The notes: a model not told the origin generated them from the letters alone. A DNA stretch of 64,000 nt from Streptomyces adustus (GCF_009377175.1 NZ_VJZD01000003.1:53420-117419); one strand, 5' to 3'; shown: positions 53,117 to 63,015, counted from the first letter of the stretch. Program-made: numbers and translations.

Positions 53117-56100
53117 GTGTTCCATTCCATCCGAGATCTGAGACGAGCCCTCGTGTGGGTGATCAGCACCGCGATGGTGGCCGCTGTCGGCATCGTCGCT
53201 CTGGCCGTCCAACCCGCCTGGGCGGCGGCCTCCGCCACCGGCGGCAGCGGTGCGAGCCTGCCGTACGTCGAGGTGCAGGCGGAGAACTCCGCCACCAACG
53301 GCACGACCATCGGCCCGAGTTACACCCAGGGCGAGCTCGCCGACGAGGCGTCGTACCGCAAGGCCACGACCCTCAAGGGCACCGGCCAGTACGTCACTTT
53401 CACCACCCCGGTGGCGACCAACTCGATCAACTTCCGCTACAGCATCCCGGACACCTCGGGCGGCTCGGTCTACACAGCCGCGCTGTCCCTCTACATCAAC
53501 GGCGTGAAGCAGCCCGACTTCACCCTCACCAACGCCTACAGCTGGTACTACGGCAGCTACCCCTTCACCAACACGCCGGGCAGTAACCCGCATCACTTCT
53601 ACGACGAGGCCCACCGCCTGTTCGCCACCACCTATCCGGCGGGCACGACCTTCAAGCTGCAGGTCGACTCGGGCGACACCGCCTCCTCGTACACGATCGA
53701 CTTCGCCGATTTCGAGCAGGTCGGCGCCGCCTCGACCGCACCCTCGGGGGCGGTGTCGGTGACCAGCAAGGGCGCCGACTCCACCGGTGCGACCGATGCG
53801 ACCAGCGCGTTCAACGCTGCGATCAGCGCGGCAGGACCCGGCGGCACCGTGTGGATCCCGCCGGGCACCTACAACGTCCCAGGCCACATCAGCGTCAACA
53901 ACGTCACCATCGCCGGCGCCGGCATGTGGTACTCGACCGTCACCGGCACGGCCCCCGGCTTCTACGGCAACTCCGCGCCCTCGGCCAGCACCGGCGTGCA
54001 CCTGCAGAACTTCGCGATCTTCGGCGACGTGCAGGAGCGCAACGACAGCGCCCAGGTCAACGGCGTCGGCGGCGCGATGAGCAACTCGACCGTCTCCAAC
54101 CTGTGGATCGACCACATGAAGGTCGGCGCCTGGATGGACGGGCCGATGGACGGGCTGACCTTCAGCGGCATGCGCATCCGCGACACCACCGCGGACGGCA
54201 TCAACTTCCACGGCGCGGTCACCAACTCGAAGGTGACCAACAGCGACATCCGCAACACCGGCGACGACGGCATCGCCACCTGGGCCGACTCCGGCATCGG
54301 TGCCGACGCCAACGACACGATCTCCGACAACACCGTCTCCCTGCAGATCCTCGCCAACGGCATCGCGATCTACGGCGGCCACGACAACACCGTCAGCGGC
54401 AACCGGGTGGTGGACTCCGGCATCACCCAGGGCGGCGGCATCCACGTGGGACAGCGGTTCTCCTCCACGCCGGTCGGCACCACCACGATCTCCGGCAACA
54501 CCCTGGTCCGGGACGGCAGCCTCGACCCGAACTGGCAGTTCGGCGTGGGCGCCCTGTGGTTCGACGGCAGCCAGGGCGCGATCACCGGCCCGATCAACGT
54601 GACCAACGCCCTGATCCAGCAGAGCCCGTACGAAGCCGTCCAGTGGGTCGAGGGCACCATCAGCGGTGTGAACCTCAACAACGTGACCATCGCCGGGACC
54701 GGTACCTTCGCCCTCCAGGAACAGACCGGCGGCGCGGCCAAGTTCACCAACGTCACGGCCACCGGCGTCGGTTACTCCTCACCGGTCTACAGCTGCTCGG
54801 TCGGGAGCTTCACGGTGACCGACGGCGGCGGCAACTCCGGCATCAGCGGCACCCCGTACTGCGGAGGGTGGCCGGCTCCGGTCTACCCGCCCTACCCGTC
54901 CGAGGGCGTGACGGCCACCCCCGGGGCACTCAACTTCGGTTCGATCCCCACCGGTTCGACCAGTGCCGCGCAGACCGTGACGGTCTCCAACCCGACCGGC
55001 AGCGCCGCGCCCGTCTCGTCGATCTCCACCAGCGGCGACTACTCCCAGACCAACACCTGCGGTTCGTCGATCGCCGCGAACGGCTCGTGCACCGTCAGCG
55101 TGAAGTTCGCGCCGACGGCGACCGGCAGCCGGGGCGGCACGCTCACCGTCGACGCGGGCGGCACCACGAACACCGTCACCCTTTCCGGCACCGGCACCGC
55201 GCCCGGCCCGGTGCTGAACACCGACCCGGCGAGCCTGTCCTTCGCCGCCACGGTGGTCGGCTCCTCGGCGGACACGCAGACGGTCAAGGTGACGAACTCG
55301 GGCACCACGTCGGCGACCGTCTCGGGCGTCACGGCCACCGGTGACTTCAGCCAGACCAACAACTGCTCCACCCTCGCGGTTGGCGCCTCCTGCACGGTGA
55401 CCGTCGGATTCAAGCCCGCCACCGGCGGCGCGCGCACCGGCACCCTGACCGTCAACAGCAACGCCAACAACAGCCCCACCACCGTCGCCCTGACCGGCAG
55501 CGGGATCGACAGCAGCACGAACATCGCCGCCGGACGCCCGGCGACGGCGAGTTCGAGCAACAGCCCCTACGTCGCCTCGAACCTCACCGACACGGACGCG
55601 TCGACGTACTGGGAGGGCACGAACGGGTCGTTCCCGCAGTGGGCCCAGGTCGACCTCGGCCAGAACTACGGCGTCGGCAAGCTCGTGCTCAAGCTTCCGC
55701 CGGCGACGGCGTGGTCGGCCCGCACGCAGACGCTGTCGGTGCAGGCATCCACGGACGGCTCCACCTTCTCCACGATCAGAGCATCGGCCGGCTACACCTT
55801 CGACCCGAACGCGAACAACAACACGGTCACCATCACGTTCAACTCCACCACGGCACGCTACGTGCGGGTGAACATCACCGCCAACACGGGCTGGAACGCC
55901 GCCCAGTTGTCGGACTTCGAGGTGTTCCCCAGCACCGGCGGCTCCTCGTCGGCGACCCTGTCGGCCGACCCGACGGCGTTGACGTATCCCACCCAGGCGC
56001 TCAACACCGCCAGCGGCGCGAAGACGGTCACGGTGACCAACACCGGCACCGCCGCCGCGACGCTCTCCGGCATCACCGTCACGGGCGACTTCTCGCAGAC

Positions 56101-56677
56101 CAACACCTGCGGAACATCGATCGCGGCGGGGGCCTCCTGCACGGTGGCCGTCACGTTCACGCCCACCGCGTCCGGCACCCGCACCGGCGATCTCAGCATC
56201 GCCTCCAACGCGTCGAACGGCACGACCACGGTCGCGCTGAGCGGCACCGGCGCCGGGACCGTGAGCAAGAACCTGGCCGCGGGGGCGGCCACCACCGAGT
56301 CCAGCCACACCGACGTGTACCCCTCGTCCAACGTGACGGACGGCAACCAGGGCACCTACTGGGAGAGCGCCAACAACGCCTTCCCGCAGTGGGTGCAGGT
56401 CGACCTCGGTTCCGCACAGAGCGCGAGCCGCGTCGTCCTCCAGCTGCCCGCGACCTGGGGCGCCCGCAACCAGACGCTGTCCCTGTCGGGCAGCACCGAC
56501 GGATCGAGCTTCAGCACCGTCAAGTCCTCGGCCACGTACACCTTCGACCCCACCACCAACAACACGGTCACCCTCACGTTCACCGCGACCACCCAGCGGT
56601 ACTTCCGGGTGAACATCACCGCGAACAACGGCTGGCCGGCAGGTCAGATCTCCGAGTTCCAGGTCTGGAACACCTGA
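53117..56677 (+). CDS. secreted multidomain GH87-type alpha-1,3-glucanase/mycodextranase
   Basis: 1186 residues from a GTG (AGGAG 7 nt upstream). A signal peptide ends near residue 37. Residues 45-205 form a beta-sandwich (YVEVQAENSATNGTTIG ... NAYSWYYGSYPFTNTPGSNPHHFYDEAHR), then a right-handed beta-helix to about 590. In it, Asp360 (TTADGINFH) and Asp383-Asp384 (GDDGI) have the i, i+23, i+24 spacing I recall for GH87 catalytic acids. After it come choice-of-anchor-D-like domains (596-695, 697-795), a discoidin/CBM32-like domain (800-930), another anchor-D (945-1045) and a second discoidin (1049-1186). It should bind and cut alpha-1,3-glucan outside the cell. Confidence 0.85.
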   Translation: MFHSIRDLRRALVWVISTAMVAAVGIVALAVQPAWAAASATGGSGASLPYVEVQAENSATNGTTIGPSYTQGELADEASYRKATTLKGTGQYVTFTTPVATNSINFRYSIPDTSGGSVYTAALSLYINGVKQPDFTLTNAYSWYYGSYPFTNTPGSNPHHFYDEAHRLFATTYPAGTTFKLQVDSGDTASSYTIDFADFEQVGAASTAPSGAVSVTSKGADSTGATDATSAFNAAISAAGPGGTVWIPPGTYNVPGHISVNNVTIAGAGMWYSTVTGTAPGFYGNSAPSASTGVHLQNFAIFGDVQERNDSAQVNGVGGAMSNSTVSNLWIDHMKVGAWMDGPMDGLTFSGMRIRDTTADGINFHGAVTNSKVTNSDIRNTGDDGIATWADSGIGADANDTISDNTVSLQILANGIAIYGGHDNTVSGNRVVDSGITQGGGIHVGQRFSSTPVGTTTISGNTLVRDGSLDPNWQFGVGALWFDGSQGAITGPINVTNALIQQSPYEAVQWVEGTISGVNLNNVTIAGTGTFALQEQTGGAAKFTNVTATGVGYSSPVYSCSVGSFTVTDGGGNSGISGTPYCGGWPAPVYPPYPSEGVTATPGALNFGSIPTGSTSAAQTVTVSNPTGSAAPVSSISTSGDYSQTNTCGSSIAANGSCTVSVKFAPTATGSRGGTLTVDAGGTTNTVTLSGTGTAPGPVLNTDPASLSFAATVVGSSADTQTVKVTNSGTTSATVSGVTATGDFSQTNNCSTLAVGASCTVTVGFKPATGGARTGTLTVNSNANNSPTTVALTGSGIDSSTNIAAGRPATASSSNSPYVASNLTDTDASTYWEGTNGSFPQWAQVDLGQNYGVGKLVLKLPPATAWSARTQTLSVQASTDGSTFSTIRASAGYTFDPNANNNTVTITFNSTTARYVRVNITANTGWNAAQLSDFEVFPSTGGSSSATLSADPTALTYPTQALNTASGAKTVTVTNTGTAAATLSGITVTGDFSQTNTCGTSIAAGASCTVAVTFTPTASGTRTGDLSIASNASNGTTTVALSGTGAGTVSKNLAAGAATTESSHTDVYPSSNVTDGNQGTYWESANNAFPQWVQVDLGSAQSASRVVLQLPATWGARNQTLSLSGSTDGSSFSTVKSSATYTFDPTTNNTVTLTFTATTQRYFRVNITANNGWPAGQISEFQVWNT

Positions 56678-56690
56678 TCCGCCGCTGAAG

Positions 56691-56722
56691 GTGCCGCCGG
56701 GCGCGCTCGCACCCGGCGGCAC
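56691..56722. terminator. bidirectional hairpin terminator
   Basis: GTGCCGCCGGG pairs perfectly with CCCGGCGGCAC across a 10-nt loop, between the convergent GH87 and LacI-family genes. Confidence 0.8.
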
Positions 56723-56755
56723 CGACCACCAAAGGCGACTCGACGGAGCCCCCTC

Positions 56756-57814
56756 CTAGGGAAGTGCCCGCAACGGGCCATGCAGCGGACCCCGTTGGGC
56801 CTGTCCGCTCAGCGGCGCGGTGGAGTTCCTGACGACCAGCTCGGGCTCGTGCAGGAGTTCCTTCACGGTCGACGTGACCCCGGTGATCTGGTTGACCAAC
56901 AGGGTGACCGCGGCGCGGGACATGGCCTCGATGGGCTGGCGCAGTGTGGTCAGCGGCGGGTCGGTGTAGTTCATGAACGCGGAGTCGTCGTAGCCCACGA
57001 CGGAGATGTCGTGCGGCACGGCGAGCCCCCGGCGGCGGGCCGCGCGCACCGCGCCGAGCGCGAGGATGTCGCTGCCGCAGATGAGCGCCGTCACCCCCTG
57101 GTCGTAGAGTTCCGTCGCCGTGGCCTGGCCGCCCTCGAAGGAGAACAGCGCGTGGCCGATGCGGCGGGCGCCGTCCCCGCCCTGGGAACGCGCCGCCAAC
57201 CTGGTGAACGCCGCCACCTTGCGCCGTGACGGACTGTGGTCCGCCGGGCCCACCAGCAGCCCGATCCGGGTGTGCCCGAGGGCCGTGAGGTGCGCGTACG
57301 CCTGCTGGACCGCCGCCGCGTCGTCGGTGGAGACTTGCGGGAAACCCGCCGTCGGGTCGGTCGCGCTGCCGGTGTGGGCGACCGCCGCGTTGAGCAGCAC
57401 CACGGGCACACCGCGGCGCAGCAGCGCCGCGTACTCCTCCGCGCTCAGTCCGCCGCAGAAGATGACGCCACAGACGTGCTGGTCGAGGAGCATCGAGACG
57501 TACTCGGCCTCGGTGAGGCCGCCCGCGGTACGGGTGCACAGCACCGGCGTGTACCCGAGCTGGACCAGCGCGCCGCCCGCGACCTCGGCGAGCGCCGGGA
57601 AGATCGGGTTCTGCAGCTCCGGCAGCACCAGCCCCACCAACCGCGCTCGCACACCGCGCAGTTGGGTGGGACGCTCGTAGCCGAGCACGTCCACGGCGGT
57701 GAGGACCGCCTGCCGGGTCGCGTCGGACACACCCGGCTTGCCGTTGAGGACCCGGCTGACCGTCGCCTCACTGACACCCACCCGGTGAGCCACTTCTGCG
57801 AGTCTGCGCGCCAT
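56756..57814 (-). CDS. LacI-family transcriptional regulator
   Basis: 352 residues from the ATG at 57814. HTH: RRLAEVAHRVGVSEATVSRVLNGKPGVSDATRQAVLTAVDVLGYERPTQLRG. The periplasmic-binding-like domain follows (VGLVLPELQNPIFPALAEVAGGALVQLGYTPVLC ... DISVVGYDDSAFMNYTDPPLTTLRQPIEAM). It lies between two GH87 genes and near a sugar ABC importer, so it most likely represses them until an oligosaccharide binds. It is separated from the upstream GH87 gene by a strong terminator and probably has its own promoter. Confidence 0.92.
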   Translation of the reverse strand: MARRLAEVAHRVGVSEATVSRVLNGKPGVSDATRQAVLTAVDVLGYERPTQLRGVRARLVGLVLPELQNPIFPALAEVAGGALVQLGYTPVLCTRTAGGLTEAEYVSMLLDQHVCGVIFCGGLSAEEYAALLRRGVPVVLLNAAVAHTGSATDPTAGFPQVSTDDAAAVQQAYAHLTALGHTRIGLLVGPADHSPSRRKVAAFTRLAARSQGGDGARRIGHALFSFEGGQATATELYDQGVTALICGSDILALGAVRAARRRGLAVPHDISVVGYDDSAFMNYTDPPLTTLRQPIEAMSRAAVTLLVNQITGVTSTVKELLHEPELVVRNSTAPLSGQAQRGPLHGPLRALP

Positions 57815-57868
57815 GCCGGGAGTGTATCCGCAGGTGCCGGGCCGAATTCCGGGCGGGATCGGGCGTCG

Positions 57869-57896
57869 GCCCCCGCCGGTCGAGGCCGGCGGGGGC
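57869..57896 (-). terminator. strong hairpin terminator of the second GH87 gene
   Basis: GCCCCCGCCGG (57869-57879) pairs perfectly with CCGGCGGGGGC (57886-57896) across a 6-nt loop, 38 bp beyond the stop on the minus strand. Confidence 0.8.
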
Positions 57897-57933
57897 TGCG
57901 ATGCGGCCTGGTTCGGAGTCTGTTGCTCCGGGT

Positions 57934-60894
57934 TCAGAACCCGCTGTTGCCGCTGCCGCGGGTGATGGTGAAGCCGGGTGCGTTGTTGAGGAGTCCGGCG
58001 GTCTTCGCGGTGACGCTGGTGTCGGACACCGTCATCCCGCCGGTCACGTTGTTGAGGTCGAAGCCGTAGGTGCCGGCATCGGTGATGGTGTCGTGGTCGA
58101 GGGTGAGGTTGCTGATCTGCTTGGCGTAGCTGAGGAGTACGCCCTGGTAGGTGCTGTCCTTGATGGTGTTCCCGGTGACGGTGACGGGCTGGGTGATGTC
58201 GGCGGTGTCGGCGTAGATCCACAACGCGCCGATGTCCGTCGACCAGTTGATGTGGTACGAGCCGCAGCGGGTGAGGAGGTTGTCCCGCACGGCGGTGGCG
58301 CCGGAGAAGCCCTGCCCGAAGTAGGTGCTGACGGTGATGCCGGAGCCGAAGGCGACCGTGTCGCTGACGGCGTTGTTCTCCAGGGTGTTGCCGCCTCCTC
58401 CGTACACGCCGATGCCGTTGGCCTGGATGGGGAGTTGAACGGTGTTGTGGGAGACGGTGCTGTTGGTGACGTTGCCGCCCTCGGTGTCCAGGGCGATGTT
58501 GTCGTCGCCCGTGTTGCGCACATTGGACTGTTCGACGCGGGTGCCGGTGGAGCCGCCGTGGACATGGATGCCGTCGGCGAAGATGTCGCGGGCGCGGACG
58601 CCCGAGACGAGCAGGCCCGTGCCCGGGTTGGCCCACAGGCCGACCTTGGTGTGTTCCATCCACACGTTCGAGATCAGGGACCCCGAGGTGAAGGTGCCTT
58701 CGATCGCGGCGGCGCCCGAGTCGTTGTTGCGGAAGGTCTGGTCGCCAGAGATCGTCAGGTCGGTGATCTGGTTGCGCCCGCCGTCGGCGAACAGGCCGCC
58801 CGAGCCGTTCTCCGCAGTGGAGACGAGCGTCGTGTACCAGGGGCCGGCGCCACGCAGGGAGACGTTCGTGAGGTTCACGCGGCCGGAGATCGTGTAGGTG
58901 CCCGACGGCAGCCACAGGCCCTTGCCCGCCGAGGAGGCCGTGCTCAGCGCGGTGTTGAGCGCGCTGGTCACGTCGCCGGCGCCGGGGGTGACGCCGTAGT
59001 CGGCGGCGGAGACGTAGCCGGCGGGCATCGTTTGGGCGGAGTCGACGAGTTCGATGTCGATGACGTCGACGGTGTACGAGGCCGCGGTGTCCGCGGCGTC
59101 CTTCTGGAGCTTGAGGACGGTACCGGCGGGCCAGGTGGCGGTGTTGAGGTAGCGCACCTCGTCGTAGTAGTGGTGTCCGGCGCTGTCGCCGCTGTAGCCG
59201 GGCGTGTTGGTGTCGTAGTAGCCGGGGCCGTAGATCCAGGAGAACTTGTTGGTGGTCTGGAGGTCGGTGACCTTGGTGCCGCCCGCGTAGAGCGACAGGG
59301 GCGCGGTGGTGACCGATCCGGACGCCGTGTCGGGGATCGAGTAGCGCACGACGACCGCGTTGGCGGGCTTTGTGAGGGTGATCTGCACGTACTGGCCGGT
59401 GGCCGACAGCTTGACCGCGCTGCGGCCGGCGGACTCGGCGGACATGCTCGGGTAGGTGGTGCCGGTCGCGAGGACCGTGCCGGTGGTGGTGGCGTCCGCG
59501 GCCCGGTACTCGGTGTACGGCAGGGTGGCGCCCTGGGTCGCGAGGGCGGTGCCGCCGTCGACGGAGACGCTGTCCACCGCCACGTTGCCGGTGTCGCCCG
59601 CGTCGGTCTCCAGGCCCACGAGGTTGAGTCCGGTGCGCAGCTTCACGGAGACGGACACGTGTGTCCAGCCGGTGCCGGCGGGCAGGCTGAGCTGCTGCGA
59701 CTTGACACCGTTGAGGTACAGGGAGAGGGTCTGCGCGGCGCTCGTGGTGTTGCGGTAGGTGACGGCGACGGGATACGTCCCCGCTGACGGAACCGAGGTG
59801 TCGACGACCGTCTGTGCGCCCTGGGTGGTGAAGCCGGTGAGGTATCCGGTGCCGGAGTAGCCGGTCAGGGACGTGGCGGTGGCGGGGCCGCCCGTGACGA
59901 ACGCGGTCTCGGCCTCGTAGGCCTGACCCACTGCGCCGCCCGAGCCGGGGTCGGTGGGGTCGGTCGTGCCGGGTTCCACGGTGATGTCGTCGAGGTTGAC
60001 GTTGCCACTGTCGGTGCTGTCGAAGCGGTAGGCGACGGTGTTGGTGCCCGACTTCAGGGTCAGGTTCTCGCTGCGGACGGCCCAGGTGTTCCAGTCGGCG
60101 GTGGCGGCGAGCGACGTGGTCAGTGCCTTGCTGCCGTTGACGTACACGGAGAGGGTCTGCGCGGAGCCGGTTCCGTTCGAGTAGCGCAGCCCCACCGCCG
60201 CCGTGCCGGCGTCCGTGGCAGTGACGGTTAAGGTGGTCGCGGCGGTGCCCTTGTGGGTGTCGGTGTAACCGCCCACGTATCCGGTGCCGTTGTAGCCGGA
60301 GTGCTCGGTCTCGGTGACCGCCCCGCCGGAGAGCGCCGCGGTCTCGGCCTCGTACTGGCCGGCCGGAGTCGCGGGCGCGGCGCTCACGGTGATCGCGTCC
60401 AGGTTGACGTTGCCGCTGTCGGTGCTGTCGTACTTGTAGGCGACCGTGTTGTCACCTGCGCTCAGGCTCACCGTCGTGCTGACGGTGGCCCAGGTGTTCC
60501 AGTCGGCCGTGACGGGCAGTTGGACGGTGGCGGCTTTGGTGCCGCGCACGTACACCGACAGGCTCTGGGCCACACCCGAGCCGTTGGCGTAGCGCAGTGC
60601 CGACACGTACGCGCCGGCGCTGGCGGCGTTCACCGTGAAGGTGGTGGCGGCGGTGCCCTTGTGAGTGTCGGTGTAGCCGCCGACGAAGCCGGTGCCGGTG
60701 TATCCGGTGTGGTCGCTCTCCGCGACGGCGCCGCCGGACAGGGCCGCCGACTCCGCCTGGTAGGTGGTGGACGTCGCGGCGAACGCGGGCGGGGGCGAGC
60801 CGGCCAGTGCGCACAGCAGCGCCATGAGGACGCCCACCGCGACCACGGCCGGTCTGATGTACAACACACGTACGTTGTGCGGGAATTGAGGCAT
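57934..60894 (-). CDS. secreted GH87-type glucanase with three N-terminal CBM35-like modules
   Basis: 986 residues from the ATG at 60894 (GGAG upstream). The signal peptide (AVVAVGVLMALLCALAGSPPPAFA) ends near 39. Three similar modules follow at about 43-170, 178-305 and 325-445, each starting YQAESAALSGG/YEAETA and closing with STDSGNVNLDAITV-like strands; this is the CBM35/CBM6 pattern. The GH87 part starts near 455 with YTEYRAADATTTGTV and NKFSWIYGPGYYDTNTPGYSG. Its beta-helix carries Asp774 (IFADGIHVH) and Asp797-Asp798 (GDDNI), again i, i+23, i+24. It probably acts with the other GH87 enzyme but is targeted by different binding modules. Confidence 0.85.
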   Translation of the reverse strand: MPQFPHNVRVLYIRPAVVAVGVLMALLCALAGSPPPAFAATSTTYQAESAALSGGAVAESDHTGYTGTGFVGGYTDTHKGTAATTFTVNAASAGAYVSALRYANGSGVAQSLSVYVRGTKAATVQLPVTADWNTWATVSTTVSLSAGDNTVAYKYDSTDSGNVNLDAITVSAAPATPAGQYEAETAALSGGAVTETEHSGYNGTGYVGGYTDTHKGTAATTLTVTATDAGTAAVGLRYSNGTGSAQTLSVYVNGSKALTTSLAATADWNTWAVRSENLTLKSGTNTVAYRFDSTDSGNVNLDDITVEPGTTDPTDPGSGGAVGQAYEAETAFVTGGPATATSLTGYSGTGYLTGFTTQGAQTVVDTSVPSAGTYPVAVTYRNTTSAAQTLSLYLNGVKSQQLSLPAGTGWTHVSVSVKLRTGLNLVGLETDAGDTGNVAVDSVSVDGGTALATQGATLPYTEYRAADATTTGTVLATGTTYPSMSAESAGRSAVKLSATGQYVQITLTKPANAVVVRYSIPDTASGSVTTAPLSLYAGGTKVTDLQTTNKFSWIYGPGYYDTNTPGYSGDSAGHHYYDEVRYLNTATWPAGTVLKLQKDAADTAASYTVDVIDIELVDSAQTMPAGYVSAADYGVTPGAGDVTSALNTALSTASSAGKGLWLPSGTYTISGRVNLTNVSLRGAGPWYTTLVSTAENGSGGLFADGGRNQITDLTISGDQTFRNNDSGAAAIEGTFTSGSLISNVWMEHTKVGLWANPGTGLLVSGVRARDIFADGIHVHGGSTGTRVEQSNVRNTGDDNIALDTEGGNVTNSTVSHNTVQLPIQANGIGVYGGGGNTLENNAVSDTVAFGSGITVSTYFGQGFSGATAVRDNLLTRCGSYHINWSTDIGALWIYADTADITQPVTVTGNTIKDSTYQGVLLSYAKQISNLTLDHDTITDAGTYGFDLNNVTGGMTVSDTSVTAKTAGLLNNAPGFTITRGSGNSGF

Positions 60895-61105
60895 GGGGGT
60901 ACTCCCACGAGATGGAGAGCGGGGTTGGGTGACGCGCACCGTAGCCCGGCGTCAACCCGCGGGCAATGCATGTCACCGGCGCCCGGAAATGCGCCGACGG
61001 CGATCCGACAGCCTTACTCGGCCCTCGTATCCGGAATCACCAGCGCGGATACGACTGTTGGCACCCCTGCGCGCAAGCGGAACTTGCCGCGTGCTCGATG
61101 TTTTC

Positions 61106-61330
61106 TGTCGAAATTTTGCGAGCCGTGTCATGTGCGGTTCGGATTCCTCCTTTGACCTGCCGACCTGTGGCGGCGCGGAGCATACGGGGACACTCCCGAA
61201 CTCGCCGAGCTGCCCCGGAAATCTGATCCGGAAGGTCGCAGCAAGCAGGCAAATCAGGCATGTCGACTTCTTGCGTCGACTTTCGTCGTTGATTTTCGGG
61301 CCAGTTGGCAGAGGTTGTCGACGCCTTGCG
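61106..61330. promoter_or_regulatory. three copies of a 15-bp motif in the divergent GH87/ABC promoter region
   Basis: TGTCGAAATTTTGCG (61106-61120), TGTCGACTTCTTGCG (61261-61275) and TGTCGACGCCTTGCG (61316-61330) share TGTC, A at position 6 and TTGCG at the end. The same form occurs before the first GH87 gene (52955-52969). All lie on the plus strand in the 547-bp gap that drives both the minus-strand GH87 gene and the transporter. The second is also flanked by GTCGAC on both sides. Candidate LacI-family operators or other activator sites. Confidence 0.55.
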
Positions 61331-61441
61331 CATGCGGGTTTACATATTGCTCCACGATGGGTGCGCACGTAACTTGTTCGTCACCTCACCAGGGATGAGT
61401 GAAGTTCCCGCAATTCCCCACCTCACGACCAGGGACAATCA

Positions 61442-62809
61442 ATGACCGGTTTCCCGGCGGGCAGCAGAGCCCGCATCGCAGTCGCCGTGGCGGCCACGGC
61501 GACCCTCGCCCTCACCGCGAGCGGCTGCGGCAGTACGGACGACTCCGCCTCCTCGGACGGCAGCGTCACCATCACGGTGAACGACATGCCGGCCAAGACC
61601 GACCCGGTCAACCGCAAGATCTTCCTGTCGGACGTGGCGGCCTTCGAGAAGGCCAACCCGAAGATCCATGTCGTGCCGCACGAGGGCCAGATGGATCCGC
61701 AGACCTTCTCCACCAAGCTCGCGGGCGGCCAGTTGGAGAACGCCTATTACGTCTACCTGACCGACCCGGCCGGCCTCGTCGCCAAGCACCAGGCGGCCGA
61801 CATCACGGACTACCTCAAGGACTATCCCGAGGCCCAGCAGGTCAAGCCGCAACTGCGCCAGGTCTTCCAGGACAAGGCCGGCCGCACGTACGGCGTGACC
61901 GAGGGCAACTACTCGATGGGGCTGGTCTACAACCGGAACCTGTTCGAGAAGGCCGGTCTCGACCCCGACAGGCCGCCCACGACGTGGGACGAGGTCCGGG
62001 CGGACGCCAAGAAGATCGCCGCGCTGGGCGGCGGGGTCGTCGGGTACGGCGACTACAGCAAGTCCAACACCGGCGGCTGGCACTTCACCGCCGAGATGTA
62101 CTCGCGCGGCGGCGACGTCGCGAAGCAGCAGTCGGACGGCACCTGGAAGGCCGACTTCGACAACGCCACCGGACGCGCGGTGCTCCAGCACCTGCACGAC
62201 ATGCGCTGGACCGACGACTCGATGGGCAAACGCCAACTCCTGGAGTGGGCCGATCTGTTGCAGATGATGGGTTCCGGCAAGCTGGGCATGTACCTCGCCA
62301 CCTCGGACAACATCCCGACCATCGCCGCGCAGTACAAGGGCGATCCCAAGGAGTACGGCCTGGGCCCGATCCCGGACGGCAAGGGCACACTGGCCGGCGG
62401 CGGCGGCTTCATGTTCAACCCGAGGAACTCCCCCGCCCAGACCAAGGCGGCACTCGCCTGGGTGATGTTCAAGTACGAGAACCCGGACCGCATCACGTCG
62501 GGTCAGCAGCGCGCCGCGCAGAACAAGCAGCCGGTCGGCCTGCCCGAGCCCAACATCTGGACCGGCGCCGCGGAGCAGACCCGGGCGGCGGCCGACAAGA
62601 AGTACGCGAACGAGCCGGTCGAGAACTACGCCCCGTTCACCGAGACGGTCGGCAAGATCCCGCTGAAGCTGGAGCCGCCGCAGGCGCAGCAGATCTACGC
62701 CGTCCTGGACACGGCGATGGCGAAGGTCCTGACGCAGAAGGACGCGGACATCGACCAGCTGCTCTCCGACGCCTCCCGGCAGGTCGACTCCCTGCTCGCC
62801 GCGCAGTGA
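61442..62809 (+). CDS. carbohydrate ABC transporter substrate-binding lipoprotein
   Basis: 455 residues. Lipoprotein signal with lipobox LTASGC near residue 28-33. Family-1 sugar-binding protein pattern: VTITVNDMPAKTDPVNRKIFLSDVAAFEKANPKIHVVPHEG, TYGVTEGNYSMGLVYNRNLFEKAGLDPDRPPTTWDEVRADAKKIAALGGG, LGPIPDGKGTLAGGGGFMFNPRNSPAQTKAALAWVMF. It would catch glucan-derived oligosaccharides at the cell surface. The first gene of an operon with the permeases, with a small hairpin after it. Confidence 0.92.
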   Translation: MTGFPAGSRARIAVAVAATATLALTASGCGSTDDSASSDGSVTITVNDMPAKTDPVNRKIFLSDVAAFEKANPKIHVVPHEGQMDPQTFSTKLAGGQLENAYYVYLTDPAGLVAKHQAADITDYLKDYPEAQQVKPQLRQVFQDKAGRTYGVTEGNYSMGLVYNRNLFEKAGLDPDRPPTTWDEVRADAKKIAALGGGVVGYGDYSKSNTGGWHFTAEMYSRGGDVAKQQSDGTWKADFDNATGRAVLQHLHDMRWTDDSMGKRQLLEWADLLQMMGSGKLGMYLATSDNIPTIAAQYKGDPKEYGLGPIPDGKGTLAGGGGFMFNPRNSPAQTKAALAWVMFKYENPDRITSGQQRAAQNKQPVGLPEPNIWTGAAEQTRAAADKKYANEPVENYAPFTETVGKIPLKLEPPQAQQIYAVLDTAMAKVLTQKDADIDQLLSDASRQVDSLLAAQ

Positions 62810-62852
62810 CCCGTCAGGTGCCGGGGCCGGTGGCGAGGCCGTGAGCCCGGAC

Positions 62853-62869
62853 CCGGCGTGAAGCGCCGG
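62853..62869 (+). promoter_or_regulatory. intercistronic hairpin between binding protein and permease genes
   Basis: CCGGCG and CGCCGG around a 5-nt loop, about 45 bp after the binding-protein stop. Such hairpins often allow partial termination or mRNA protection, giving excess binding protein over permease. Confidence 0.4.
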
Positions 62870-63015
62870 ACCGGTCACACCGCCCCGCCACCGGTCCGGC
62901 ACCGTCCCCGCGGGCGGCACGGCGTCCCGGTCGCGGTGCCGCCCGCGGATCGCCGCCACCGACCGACCACCCGGGGCGGCCCGGCAACCCACTTGAGCAA
63001 CAAGGAGAGACCCCT

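Noticed and set aside
53114..56722. Minus-strand frames of 443 and 647 codons opposite the first GH87 gene
   Set aside because: Open only because of GC skew in the third codon position; no ribosome site or domain.
57901..59787. Plus-strand frame of 628 codons opposite the second GH87 gene
   Set aside because: Composition is Val/Gly/Asp repeats; a shadow of the real minus-strand gene.
61439..62992. Minus-strand frame of 517 codons opposite the sugar-binding lipoprotein
   Set aside because: The plus strand has a lipobox and family motifs; this frame has none.
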